Both the position numbers and the translations under genes were made by a program. Source: Clavaria fumosa (Eukaryota; Basidiomycota; Agaricomycetes; Agaricales; Clavariaceae). From it: a stretch of 64,000 bases of DNA. The notes beneath the pieces were generated by a model that was given only the letters and a program-made list of their open reading frames with translations, was not told where the DNA came from and did not search any database. The stretch is taken from contig OX637799.1 in assembly GCA_951802425.1 (NCBI GenBank), positions 2,728,001 to 2,792,000 on the forward strand, given 5' to 3'. Of this stretch, positions 11,693 to 23,000 are shown piece by piece; position 1 is the first letter of the stretch, and each line of letters starts with the position of its first letter.

Positions 11693-12067
11693 TTTTTCTG
11701 TGCTCCCTGCTATTTCCTTGGATAATGGCATCCTGCACTGCGAGATCGTGGAAGGGTCATTCTGCACAGCTACATTCTCAAGATTTATCGAAAATCTCCT
11801 CGACGTCATGCAACCCTATCCTGCGCCAAATTCTGTGATTGTCTTGGACAACTGCCGCATCCATAAACACCCCAACATCCAGCAGCTGATCAAGGCAAGG
11901 TGTGTGGATGGTGTTGCACTCGCTTCATGTACTTATGGACATTCCAGAGGCATACGCTGCGAGTTCCTTTCCCCATACTCCCCTGACTACAATCCCATCG
12001 AACTCGCCTTCTCCCGCATGAAGTACCATCTCCGCCGAGAAGGAGACTACACCCGAATGGCAATGAC

Positions 12068-12072
12068 TCAGA
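12068..12072 (+). repeat. Target-site duplication TCAGA, left copy
   Basis: The same five bases occur at 16826-16830, directly outside the other LTR. Confidence 0.9.
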
Positions 12073-12378
12073 TTTCAGCAGCGCAGCCTAGAGTTCACGC
12101 GGGAGAACGCGTTTATTGTAAGTTCACTAGGTACAACGTTGAGAGGGAAGATACGAACCTAGAGTTCACGCGGGAGAACGCGTGAGCTCTAGGTATCGTG
12201 CTACGCAGGTATATGAGTCCAATAGAAGTCGCGAAGCACAAGTCAAAAAATAAACAAAGTCTAATCTAAAAGGTAACAACGTCGCCGGAGAGTTGGCGAC
12301 ACGGCGTGAGGTGCGGATCCATCGTAGTAGTCCGTCGTAGTAGACGCGGCACTCCCTGACAGGGTGTGCACGTCGTCA
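12073..12378 (-). repeat. Copia element 1, 3' LTR
   Basis: 306 bp. It contains two direct copies of a motif beginning ctagagttcacgcgggagaa, about 70 bp apart. It differs from 16520-16825 at four positions, all C/T or G/A exchanges at CpG, clustered near its right end. Confidence 0.95.
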
Positions 12379-12396
12379 CTCCCACTTGCTAAGTCA

Positions 12397-15300
12397 CTAC
12401 GACGCAGAAACACCAATCGCATCCCGGAATTTTTCAAACAGGTCGCGAGGGAGGGCTTTGGTCAAGATATCCGCAACCATTTGGGTCGTTGGGCAATATT
12501 GAAACGATACTTCGCCGCTGGAGACCTGCTCGCGAACGAAGTGATGGCGAATGTCGATATGTTTTGCGCGCAAGTGTGCGACGGGGTTCTTCGCGAGCGC
12601 GATGCATCCTTGGTTGTCAGCATGGATGACGGTAGCAGCAGACGGGGCAAAACCGAGGTCAGCAAGTAGGGTGCGTAGCCATATGGCTTCCTTGGTAGCA
12701 TTCGCTGAGGCCATATACTCGGCCTCGACTGTGGACAGAGCGATGGTTGGCTGTTTCTTCGATGACCACGAGACGGTGCCACCAGCGACGTCGAAAACGA
12801 AGCCGGCGATCGAGCGTCGGTCGTCGGGGTCCTGTGCCCAATCTGAGTCAGTCCACCCAACGAGGTCGACTCTGTCGCCCCTACCGCCCAAGGTTAGTCC
12901 GTAGCTCACTGTACTGTTGAGATAGCGGAGGATTCTCTTTAAAGTGATAAGGTGAGTCTTCCCGGGATTGGCTCCGAACTGTGCACAGGCATTAGTCGCG
13001 TATTGGATGTCCGGGCGGGTGTGAGTCGCATAAAGAATGCCTCCCAGACATTCCAAGTAGCCAAATCCCTGCGCAAAATCGTCGTAGGCAGCGCGGTCCG
13101 CATTGGAGACAGGACAATCAGCACTAGTCAGTCGCTCCTTGACAACTGCGGGCATTGCTACAGGCGTGGAACCATCCATTTTGTATCGTGAGAGAAGTGC
13201 CTGGATATAAGCCGTTTGGTCCAGTCGGATGGTGCGTGCCATGCGGTCGCGCCGGACCCGGATTCCCAAGATATGTTTCAGTTCGCCCAAATCAGTAATC
13301 TGAAAGACTCTTCCCAACTCCGTCTTAAACCACTTCACATCGCGGACGTCCGTCGCCGCGACGGCCATGTCGTCAACATAGACCAAAACCAAAATTTTCA
13401 CTGTTCCCTTTTCCTTCTTGATATAAAGACAGTCGTCTGCCGTGCTGCTGGCGAAACCCAGTCGTTTCATCGTCTCGCCCAGTTTGACTTTCCATTGTCT
13501 TCCCGCTTGTTTTAGGCCATAGAGCGGCCTCAAGAGTCGCCAGACTCGTTTGTCCTTTTCATTTGTGCGTGCGCCGTCCGGTGGTTCGAGATAAATTTCC
13601 TCACTCAGGTCTCCTCGCAGGTACGCTCCGACGACGTCGACCTGGTGTATCGCCCAGTCTTCTTGTGCGGCCATGGAGAGAAGTGCCCGAAGCGTCGTCA
13701 GACGTGCGACGGATGCGAAGGTCACGTCAAAGTCCTGACCAGGAACTTGTGAGTACCCTTTCGCTACGATCCTTGCCTTATACTTGATGACCTTCCCTTC
13801 ACCGTCCCTTTTCGTTTGAAAGACGAAGCGACTTCCAATCGTACTGCGGCCACTCGGGACATGCGAAACCCACTCGAAGGTCCCAGACGAACGGAGTTGC
13901 TCGAGTTCCGTGACGACGGCCTTTTCCCATTCCTTTGCCTGCTGCGTGCGCATCGCTTCCTGGTAAGTGCGTGGCTCACCATTCACCGCAATGAATGCCT
14001 GATGTCCACTCCCACTGACAGCCTCATCTATCTCTTCAACAGTCGCTTCTTCACCAAAACGAACGGGTGGTCACCGCAGTCGCTTTGAGGGTTCGCGCTG
14101 TGCGATTCGTTTGGTCCTTGCTGGTTCGTCCGCTTCTCCTACTTCTCCCACTCGTTCTGATCCATCTTCATTCATCGTCGACAGGGATTCGGTCGTCGTG
14201 TCCGCATCGTCTGGTTCAGTTCTGGATGGGATGCTCTCTCGAGGACGTGGGTCGATTCCTTCGACAACGGCTAAATCTGTGGGTGGAGGATCTTCAATAA
14301 AACGCACATCGTGCGAGGTGATTAACGTTTTCGTCTCAAAATCCTCCAAACGATAACCTTTTGTCTCGTCAGCCCACCATCCCAACATCCTACACTTCAC
14401 CGACGTGGGCTCGAGCTTACCACCACGCACTTTCTTCGGAATGTTAGCGTATGCAGTGGAACCGAAGATCCGAAGGTGAGATACGTCGGGTTTTCGCCCA
14501 TACCACGCCTCATATGGCACTTTTCCAGGTAATGTGGTTGTTGGCGAGAGGTTTTGGATGTGTACCGCATACATTAGGGCCTCCCCCCAATATCATAAGT
14601 CCATTCCAGACGAATGCAACATACACCTGACCATCTCCACGTACGTCGCGATTGTCCGCTTGACTATTCCATTTTGTTCGGGTCCATACGGCACTGTCGT
14701 TTCGTGTATAATACCGTTTCTCTTGCAAAGTTCCTCCACTTTGTCGTTAACGAGTTCGGTCCCATTGTCGGTGCGTAACCTCTTCAATTTTCGTCCGGAC
14801 TGTCTCTCTAACATGGCTATAACTTCTTTCAGCACCCCCGGAGCTTCATCCTTGCTCTTCAGGAGACGTGCGACGCCATACCGTGAGTTTACCCCAACGA
14901 CGACCAGAGCATATCGCATGCCGGACCACGTCTCGACCGCCATCGGGCCCGTTAGGTCGGCAATGACGAGGTCCATCCGCTCGTAGCGCGTTTGGCTTGT
15001 TTTTGGCAGCGGCAATCGGTGGGACTTACCAATTGCGCATCCTTCGCATACCCTGTCATGGTTGCTGGAGGAAATAGTGAGTCCATCCACCATTCCTTTT
15101 CTCGCCAGCTCACGGATCCCGTCTAGGTGGAGATGTCCCATTCTCCTATGCCATGTACGCATACTCGCGCCCGACATCGCTCCAAAGGCCGCCTGGGTCT
15201 CTGCGTGCGTGCATTCAACTCTGTAAAGTCCTTCTCTCAATTCTCCTCGCATCAGCTCATCGTTCCCAAGCGTCACAACTAGACCGGTTTCCGTGCTTTG

Positions 15301-16515
15301 GTACTGTGCTCCTTCCCGTTGGAGTGCGCCTAGACTGACTAAATTCATAGCCAATTTCGGGGCGTGCATGACTTTGTGTAGAGTGACTGTCCTGTACCCG
15401 CTCGGGAGTTTGACCCTCAAACGAACGCTGCCCAGGCCCTCGACAGGTATGTCCCTCGCATCACCAACAGATATGGTTTGATTTGATGCATCGGTATACG
15501 AGGTGAAGTAGGACCTGTCGGAGAACATGTGCCCTGTCGCGCCGCAGTCCAGTATAACTCCAGTAACGGTTTGCGATCTAGTGGCTAGGTAAACTCGCCC
15601 CACCTCGCGATCGGCCAGTTCAAGGCTCCCACTGACTGCTGCGTTGGCCGAACCTCCAGGTGTGTCATTCTTCTTCTCGTCGCTCTCTCGTTTTGGACAC
15701 TCATTTGCCCAATGTCCCTTCCCTTTGCAGTACCGGCATTCGTCGTCTGGCTGGGGACCGCGACCTCCAGAAGACCTCTGGCCCCTTCCACGCCCTCGCT
15801 GGTTGCCGCCGCGGCCACGTCTGCCCCGCGTTCCGGTCGCCTGGAAAGCTGTCTGCCCTCCGGCTTTTTCTTGAGCGCGTCTGTTCGCCTTGGCTTGCAG
15901 TCTCGTGCTGACGATATCAGGGGTAAGTCTGTCTCCGTGGATCAATTGCACCGTGATTAATTCCCATGACGGGGTCTCCGGGAGGGACAGAATCATCGCC
16001 TGCGACATCTGGGAGTCGTCCACAGTACCTCCGGATTGGACAATTCGCTGTCGGAGGTTCAACATAGCGGCAATATGGTCTTCCATCGATGTTCCGTCCA
16101 CAAATTTCTTCGTATAAAGCTCTTTCAGGTAGTAGTAGGCATTCGTCGATTGTTTGTTTGTTTGGTGGATCGTTTTCCAAGTGTCCCACATCTCAACTGC
16201 AGTCTTGCAGTCTGAAACGTGCGGCCACTGTGACTCGTCGGTCGACCCATACATCAGGCCTTGAGCGGCTTCATCTTTGGCTTCCCATTCGTCTATGAGA
16301 ACCTGGACTCGCGTGATCTCCTCTGCGCTCGGGGCTGGTCCTCCAGGAGCTGCAACTGGGCTGACAGGGCGGGTCTCCTTCCCTTTCACCAATGCCCACA
16401 GATATTTTGACTGTAGTGCGGATCGCATGTGAATAGCCCAAGTAGCATAGTTCTGTCCATTCAGTTTTGTAAACCGGAGGGAGTCCATCTCAGTAAGGCC
16501 CTGCGCGGGTCTCAT
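12397..16515 (-). pseudogene. Copia element 1 gag-pol with two stops
   Basis: One frame from 16515 to 12397. The likely start is the second Met, at about 16488. Domains are a copia Gag (KLNGQNYATWAIHM), a CCHC knuckle (CRYCKGKGHWANEC), a protease-like motif (ILDCGATGHM), the HHCC pre-integrase block, the integrase core (RTDNGTEL), RT (YVDDMAV) and RNase H (DSDWAQD, EAEYMA, ADNQGC). Stops at 14593 (between MDL and YWGEA) and 14071 (before PPVRFGEE) are both TGA where CGA is expected. The third integrase catalytic residue is Lys instead of Glu (NGIVKRT, codon 14659-14661). Confidence 0.92.
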
Positions 16516-16519
16516 AATC
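16497..16519 (-). other. Primer binding site matching an internal tRNA-Met segment
   Basis: Directly next to the 5' LTR the minus strand reads GATTATGAGACCCGC. Its complement contains CTCATAA, the anticodon loop of a Met (CAU) tRNA, rather than a tRNA 3' end. Copia-type elements are known to prime from half-tRNAs. The gag-frame ATG at 16515 lies inside this site. Confidence 0.7.
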
Positions 16520-16825
16520 TTTCAGCAGCGCAGCCTAGAGTTCACGCGGGAGAACGCGTTTATTGTAAGTTCACTAGGTACAACGTTGAGAGGGAAGATA
16601 CGAACCTAGAGTTCACGCGGGAGAACGCGTGAGCTCTAGGTATCGTGCTACGCAGGTATATGAGTCCAATAGAAGTCGCGAAGCACAAGTCAAAAAATAA
16701 ACAAAGTCTAATCTAAAAGGTAACAACGTCGCCGGAGAGTTGGCGACACGGCGCGAGGCGCAGATCCATTGTAGTAGTCCGTCGTAGTAGACGCGGCACT
16801 CCCTGACAGGGTGTGCACGTCGTCA
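16520..16825 (-). repeat. Copia element 1, 5' LTR
   Basis: 306 bp, same ends as 12073-12378. It ends at GTCGTCA, followed by the right copy of the target duplication. Confidence 0.95.
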
Positions 16826-16928
16826 TCAGATGCCCGACGAGGAGATTTATCAGTGTCTTTTCAAAGCCATCTATTCAACCTCAGCTCTGGACATTTATGG
16901 TTGGTATCACCACTGCAGCTATGTCTAA
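16826..16928 (+). pseudogene. DDE transposase C-terminus, after the copia insertion
   Basis: TCAGA (16826-16830) is the right target duplication. Reading from ATG at 16830 continues the transposase to a TAA at 16926-16928, with the typical ending ...YGWYHHCSYV. Deleting the element and one TCAGA joins 12072 to 16831 in frame, which proves where the insertion happened. The transposase was already disabled by its own TGA, or became so later. Confidence 0.85.
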
Positions 16929-17077
16929 TACTTGAATGTCCATGTACTTGATATCTGTTTGTAAGGTACTGTAGTTGTGTCGAATTCAAATGTGAATTGA
17001 AGATGTTTTGCGCACGGGATGGACTTGTCACGTGGCTCGTGCTTTTTGCAATTGCGTCCCCCCACAACACTCAACAA

Positions 17078-20000
17078 ATGCCCAACCAAGGAAGAAAACG
17101 CAAGAAAGCTGCAGCCAAGGTACCCCAGCAGCAAACCGGTCAGCTCTAGTGTTTATTTCCACACATTTCAATGATAAAATAATACTTTTTTCTTGTTTCT
17201 CAGATGCACCTGGCACTCTCCAGCCAGCATTGCCTGTGCAATTGCCCACTAGGGCTACCTGTGCACGTTGCAAAGGTCGAAAAGTCAAATGCGAATACGT
17301 AGATGGGTCTGAAAAATGCCCGAAATGTGTTATCACCGGACTCGAGAAATCCTGTGTGCCTGCTCAAGTCTCAACCCGATCGCGAGTGAGGAATACGAGT
17401 CGAGAACCCAGCAAGAAGCAACGAACGCCTTCCCGAGCCAGTTCTGCCCCTGCGGCACACTCAGAACCACAACTAGGCTGCAATCTTCCCAGCCATCCTC
17501 CAAGTCAGCCCCTTGCGGCAATCCCACAGAAACGCGGTCGATCTCAGAGTACTGCTCCCAACTCTGATCGCTTGAAGCCCCAACATCACCAAGGCAGCAT
17601 TCGGGATGCTAGAGACATGGCATCTGACAGAAGAGTGGCTCACCTACCGGTTATTATCGAAGATGAGGACGAGAATGCCTCGGAGGCTACTGAGGAGGAT
17701 TTGCCTGAAGAAACTGTGCAATCGTTCACTCGTTTCCTGTCTATAGATGAAGAAGAAGACTCACATCAGTCCAGCAATGATAGTATTGATGAAGATGAAT
17801 CAGATTTCGATGATGAAGTCCTCCAACACCGTGCAAAGACCCTCCGCATGCAGGAAGTAGTACAGCCGGCAAGGAGGAAGCCTGGCCCCAAGCCCTCAAG
17901 AGCCCAGAGTGTCGAAGTTGACCATCCTAACCCCACAACATGCGGTGAGTCTCCCGTCTTGTTTCTGAAGACAAATGCCCATGATCTCTTTCAGATTTCA
18001 CTATTGCCGCTGCTGTGAAAGGCCGTGACAGGAGCAATCTCCCATTCTCGATCTCGTCTTTGGTCCCGTTGGACAGTCTCTTAATCCTTGTTGCTGAGAA
18101 GCTTCGATGCTTCCCTGGGCTTCTCCAGTTGCGATATCGTCTTGATACTGACAAGCCGAAGGCGAATGCGACATCAATTCAAACCAATGACGAACTCAAG
18201 ATCTTCAAAGACCAGATGAGGCTGCTGATTGTGCCTCAGAAGCTCACCAATGGAAAAATTTCGACTCGTGCACTCAGACCCGTAACTGTATATTTTGAAG
18301 ACAGTTCTCCTGATACTGTGACTTGTGAACCAATAGATTTGAGCAAGACTACTAGTAAGAAGGTATGTTGTTGGAGTATTCAAGGATCACGAAGATCCAT
18401 TCGTCATATAAACCTGTATCACTAACGACTGTAACTAACTTATAGAGTATTGTGCTCATACGAGATAGTGTAAAGTAGTAGATTACATAAGCAACGACTG
18501 TAGCATAGGGAATGTACGCATCACAGTAGCGCGACTACTGTTGCATCATAGTACTAAGGTACATAACTATGGAGGATGTATATAAGGACAGTAGCAGTAT
18601 GAATACAACTCCTGTCGCCTCCCAGTCGGTCATGATTTGCCATACCTGGTGCTCTCAGATTATGAGACCCGCTCTTGCGCATTAAGGAAAAGAACTTACC
18701 AAACACAGATCACAGACCAATAAAGAAGACAGGGAACGATGACGACCACAACATCCATCAAACTCGGCGACGAATTCTTTCGAGTACCTCGACTCACGGA
18801 CGACAGACGGAACTGGGTTATCTACAGAGATAGGCTTGGCCTGTCAGTGTTAGCACGCGGACTTGACGGACACCTCACCGGAGCGTCCGTAGCGCCTATG
18901 ACCCCTCAACCAACGAGGGCGATCGATGGGAGCGAAGTACCGGTGCCGTCCACGACTATGGAAGCCTACAGAAAGGAACTACGCAACTGGATGCTGGAAG
19001 AAGCGATCGTGCTACAGCAGATCGCCTCGACGATACCCGACTCACTCTACCTAAAGATCAGAGCGAAGACGACGGTGAAACAGGCATGGGATGTACTCAA
19101 AGCGCAATATGAGACACACTCGAAGATGTTTACCATTGACCTGTGAAAGAAGCTTCAAGAGACGCAATGTGAGGAAGGAGGGGACGTACGTACCCATTTC
19201 ACCACTATGCAGGCTCTGAAAGAGGACTTGGCGGCCCTCGGGGTCACGATCGACGACAAAGAGTTCGCGGCGATGCTTTTAGGGTCGTTACCGAAGACGT
19301 ACGGCACCTTCTTGTCAGCGATAACGGCGGCATTGAGAGTCCTAGGCCAACCTTTAAACCCGGAAGCCCTGATACAGTCCGTTAGCGACGAGCACGATTG
19401 ACGACAGATATCAGAAGAGACCGGAAAGAAGGAGAACGCTATGGATGAAGCGTTATTGGCAGGAGAGAAGCAGAAGAAAAAGAAACTAATGAAATGCTTC
19501 AACTGCAATAAACGCGGACACAAGAAAGCTGACTGCTGGGCCAAAGGCGGCGGAAAAGAAGGTCAAGGTCCAAAAGGGAAGGGTGGAAAGCGAACTGACG
19601 GCGGGAACGCAGCCCAAGACGATGACGATGACCTAGAGGCTTTCTCAGCTCAGATCATCAATGACAAAGAAGAACACTTACAAGACAACAAACAGCAAGC
19701 GGCACTAGCAGAAGGGGAAGGATCAGGAATGAGCGTGTACATGGACGACACTGACCTATACAACTCAGGAGCGTCACGACACATGAGCGCTCAATGACAA
19801 AGCTACAAGAACTTTGAGAAGATCCAACCGAAAGCGATCCGTGCGGCCGACAAACGAACGTTTCAAGCGACTGGGAAAGGTGACATGACGGTCATCATCC
19901 CGAACGGCGAAAAACAAACTGCAATAACACTGAAAGACGTACTGTATTGCCCTGGAATCGGCCCCACACTCGTATCCATATCCGCGCTGGCCAAAGACAG

Positions 20001-23000
20001 CTACACCGTCATATTCCAAGGGACGACATGTCGCATATTCAACCTAAAGAAAGAGGTAATCGGACGAATAGAAGTTGACAATGGGCTGTATAGAGTAAAC
20101 CACGTCAATACCGCAGCGGCAGCAGCAGAAGATGATGAGACACTCACCCTAGATCAACTTCACCGACGACTAGGACACGTAGCACCCACGGCAGCGAAGA
20201 AGGCAGTGGACAAGGGGTGGATAACGGGCATAAAATTACATGCGACGGACGAAACGATCACCTGCGAATCATGTGAACATGCAAAGATGACTCGAAAAGA
20301 AATAAAGTCCGTACGCGAAAGACCACGAGCGGAGAAGTTCGGCGAACTAGTCCACTCTGACCTATGGGGACCGGCACCAGTTGAGACGAGGACCAAGAAA
20401 GTCTACTACATGTCATTTACAGATGACTACACGAGGTGGACACGATTAGCACTGCTGAGGAAGAAAGGAGAGACATTCGACGCTTGCAAGCAGTACGCAG
20501 CCTGGATGCGAACTCAACACAGCGTCAAGACGATCAAAGGGCTCATCAGCGACCATGGAGGGGAGTACATGAGCGATAAACTGCAAGCTTACCTAGCAGA
20601 GCAAGGCACGGCACACTACCCAACCGTACACGATACGCCCAAGTACAACGGAGTATCCGAACGACTGAACAGAACGGTTATCGAGAGAACGAGGGCGGTA
20701 CTTCACGCAAGCGGACTTCCCAGCTTCCTATGGGGCGAAGCAGTCAGACATATCGTATGGTTAAAGAATTGAACACCTACGAAGGGAGTAACGGAAGGGA
20801 AAACGCCACATGAAATGTTGTACAGGACGAAGCCAACGCTTAAGGGGGTGCACGAGTGGGGAGAAAAGGTTTGGGTCCACGTTACAGGCAATAACAAGCT
20901 GCAGGCGCGAGGAGTACCGGCGAGGTGGCTAGGATATGATGAAGAAATGAACGCTCACCGAATCTACTGGCCTGAGAAAAAGACCGTCAGCATTGAGTGA
21001 AGCGTCAAGTTCCACGACACTCAAAACGACAACATCGGTGGTATCGAACTTGTACAGGCAGGACAAAACGGGGGTGAAAGAGAATCAGACCCAGTATCGA
21101 CGCCAGAACTCGGGAACGCACCTGGAACAGGAGAAACTCATGCAGAGGACCACTCCGAACCAGAACCACTCACGAGAGACCCTCTAGGAGAAGACTTTGA
21201 AGGACGAATCGAAACGGAACGACCGCAGAGAATGCGAAAACCATCGCAGCATATAAGAAGACTGAAAAGCGGAGAAGGGACGATTGACGGACGTGTTGGA
21301 AGAATGCAAAGAATCCCAGGGCTGTCAACGCTAGACGAACACGAGGCAGGCACAACCGCAGAGGAAACAATAGAGATTCACACAATGGTTGCTGCCATAG
21401 CCGATGCCGAAGGTCTAGACCCACAGTCCCTGAAAGAAGCCAAGACCCGGCCCGACTGGCCTCGCTGGCTCGACGTGATACGAACTGAAATAAAAAATTT
21501 AAAACAAGCAGGGACCTGGGAAGTCGTGCGACGACCGAAAGACAGCAACGTAGTAGGGAGCAAATGGGTACTGCGAATAAAGAAGGATGAGAATGGTGAA
21601 ATTGAAAGATACAAGGCGCGACTAGTGGCGAAGGGATATACTCAAGTCTACGGTGAAGACTACTATGAGACGTTCGCGCCCGTCGCATGGTTGGCCGCCA
21701 TCCGAACGATCCTGGCGATAGCTGGGCGAAACGGATGGATAATCGAGATGTTCGACTTCCACAGCGCATTCCTAAATGGCATCCTCGATGACAACGAGAA
21801 GATCTACATGGAGCTACCTGAGGAATTTGAGGAAGCGGACCCGACCAAGTACTGCGTACGACTGAGGAAGACGATATACAGCCTAAAGCAAGCCGGACGA
21901 CGCTGGTATCAAACCATGAACGAGATGATGAAGGAAATAGGACTCACCCGATGCGCGAGCGACCCCGCAGTCTTCTATCTGCATAGAGGGGACAGCATGC
22001 TGGTCCTGGCCGTTCACGTCGACGACTGCACCATCGCAGGAAACTCAAAGGTGTTAATTGAACATTATAAGGCCGAAATGGGCGAAGATTCACCTTGAAA
22101 GACCTGGGGCCTGCGAAATGGCTGCTAGGAATAAAGATAATGAGGGACTGCGAAGCAGGAACGATCGCGCTATTGCAGATGGCGTATATTGAATCGATCC
22201 TGCGCAAGTACAATTTTGAAGACGATAAACTGCTGTCCATACTGATGGACCCCACTGCGAGGTACACAAAGGATCAGTGCCCGCAAAACATCAAAGAGAA
22301 AGCAGAAATGAAGAACGTACCGTACCGCGAAGCCGTCGGATCGCTAATGTACTGCGCTGTGGCGACCCGACCGGACATCGCGTTTCCCGTTGCCCTGCTG
22401 GCCCGGTTCGTCGACAACCCTGGCCAAGTGCATTGGGAAGCTGTGAAGAGAATATTCAGGTATCTTATAGGGATGAAGAACTGGGAACTAACCTACGGAG
22501 GTGAGAGAAAAGGATTAGAGGGTTTTACCGACGCAGATGGCGCCACACAAGACCACCGCCACGCAATTTCTGGTCATGTGTTCCTAATCGATGGCGGCGC
22601 GGTATCCTGGCTCTCAAAGAAACAAGAATTGGTGACACTCTCAATGGCTGAAGCAGAGTACGTAGCGGCGACGCATGCGGCGAAAGAGGCGCTCTGGCTT
22701 CGACAGTTCATCAGGGAGGTATTCCGACCACTCAACAAGCCGATAACGATCTGGAGTGACTCACAACTGGCAATCGCACTCGCGAGCGATGCGGACGGCT
22801 CGTTCCATGCACGAACCAAGCATATCGACCTTCGCTACCACTTCATACATTACACTGTGCAAGAAGGCAAGATCAAACTCATCTACTGCCCCACAGACGA
22901 CATGGTAGCCGACACACTTACGAAAGCGTTACCGAGCTTGAAGGCGAAGCACTTCGCGCATGCACTCGGACTTCGTGGACCTTGAAGGGGGTATGTTGGA

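Larger units (their letters stand above)
11474..12072 (+). pseudogene. DDE (Tc1/mariner-like) transposase, middle part
   Basis: Reading begins in frame immediately after the LTR and gives FVDESLVDRR, a block starting VLPAISLDNGILH, VLDNCRIHKHPNIQQ and FLSPYSPDYNPIELAFSRMK. These are the conserved blocks of the DDE_3 superfamily common in mushroom genomes. A 46-bp GT-AG intron (11647-11692) joins the blocks in frame. One TGA near 11602 sits where relatives have Arg before GTQA, again CGA to TGA. The N-terminal DNA-binding part is missing, removed by or lost beside the gypsy composite. The gene continues at 16831 after the copia insertion. Confidence 0.85.
12073..16825 (-). mobile_element. Ty1/copia element 1, complete, inserted in the transposase
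   Basis: A 4753-bp element on the minus strand with 306-bp LTRs and a 5-bp target duplication. Order on the minus strand is LTR, tRNA-Met primer site, gag, protease, integrase, RT, RNase H, LTR. This is copia order, with integrase before RT. LTR identity is about 98.7% (4 differences), so insertion is fairly recent. Only two nonsense changes were found in gag-pol. Confidence 0.95.

Noticed and set aside
17008..17077. Upstream start for the Zn2Cys6 gene giving a longer first exon
   Set aside because: That reading runs through a good intron (17139-17203) and gives a non-basic, low-quality N-terminus. The ATG at 17078 with splicing joins the zinc cluster in phase and gives a basic N-terminus.
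18280..18500. Host gene ending in the copia LTR (early stop at 18423)
   Set aside because: The 18015-18425 frame runs into the LTR only if intron 3 is not spliced. The donor gtatgt, branch and acceptor are all present, and exon 4 continues in phase.
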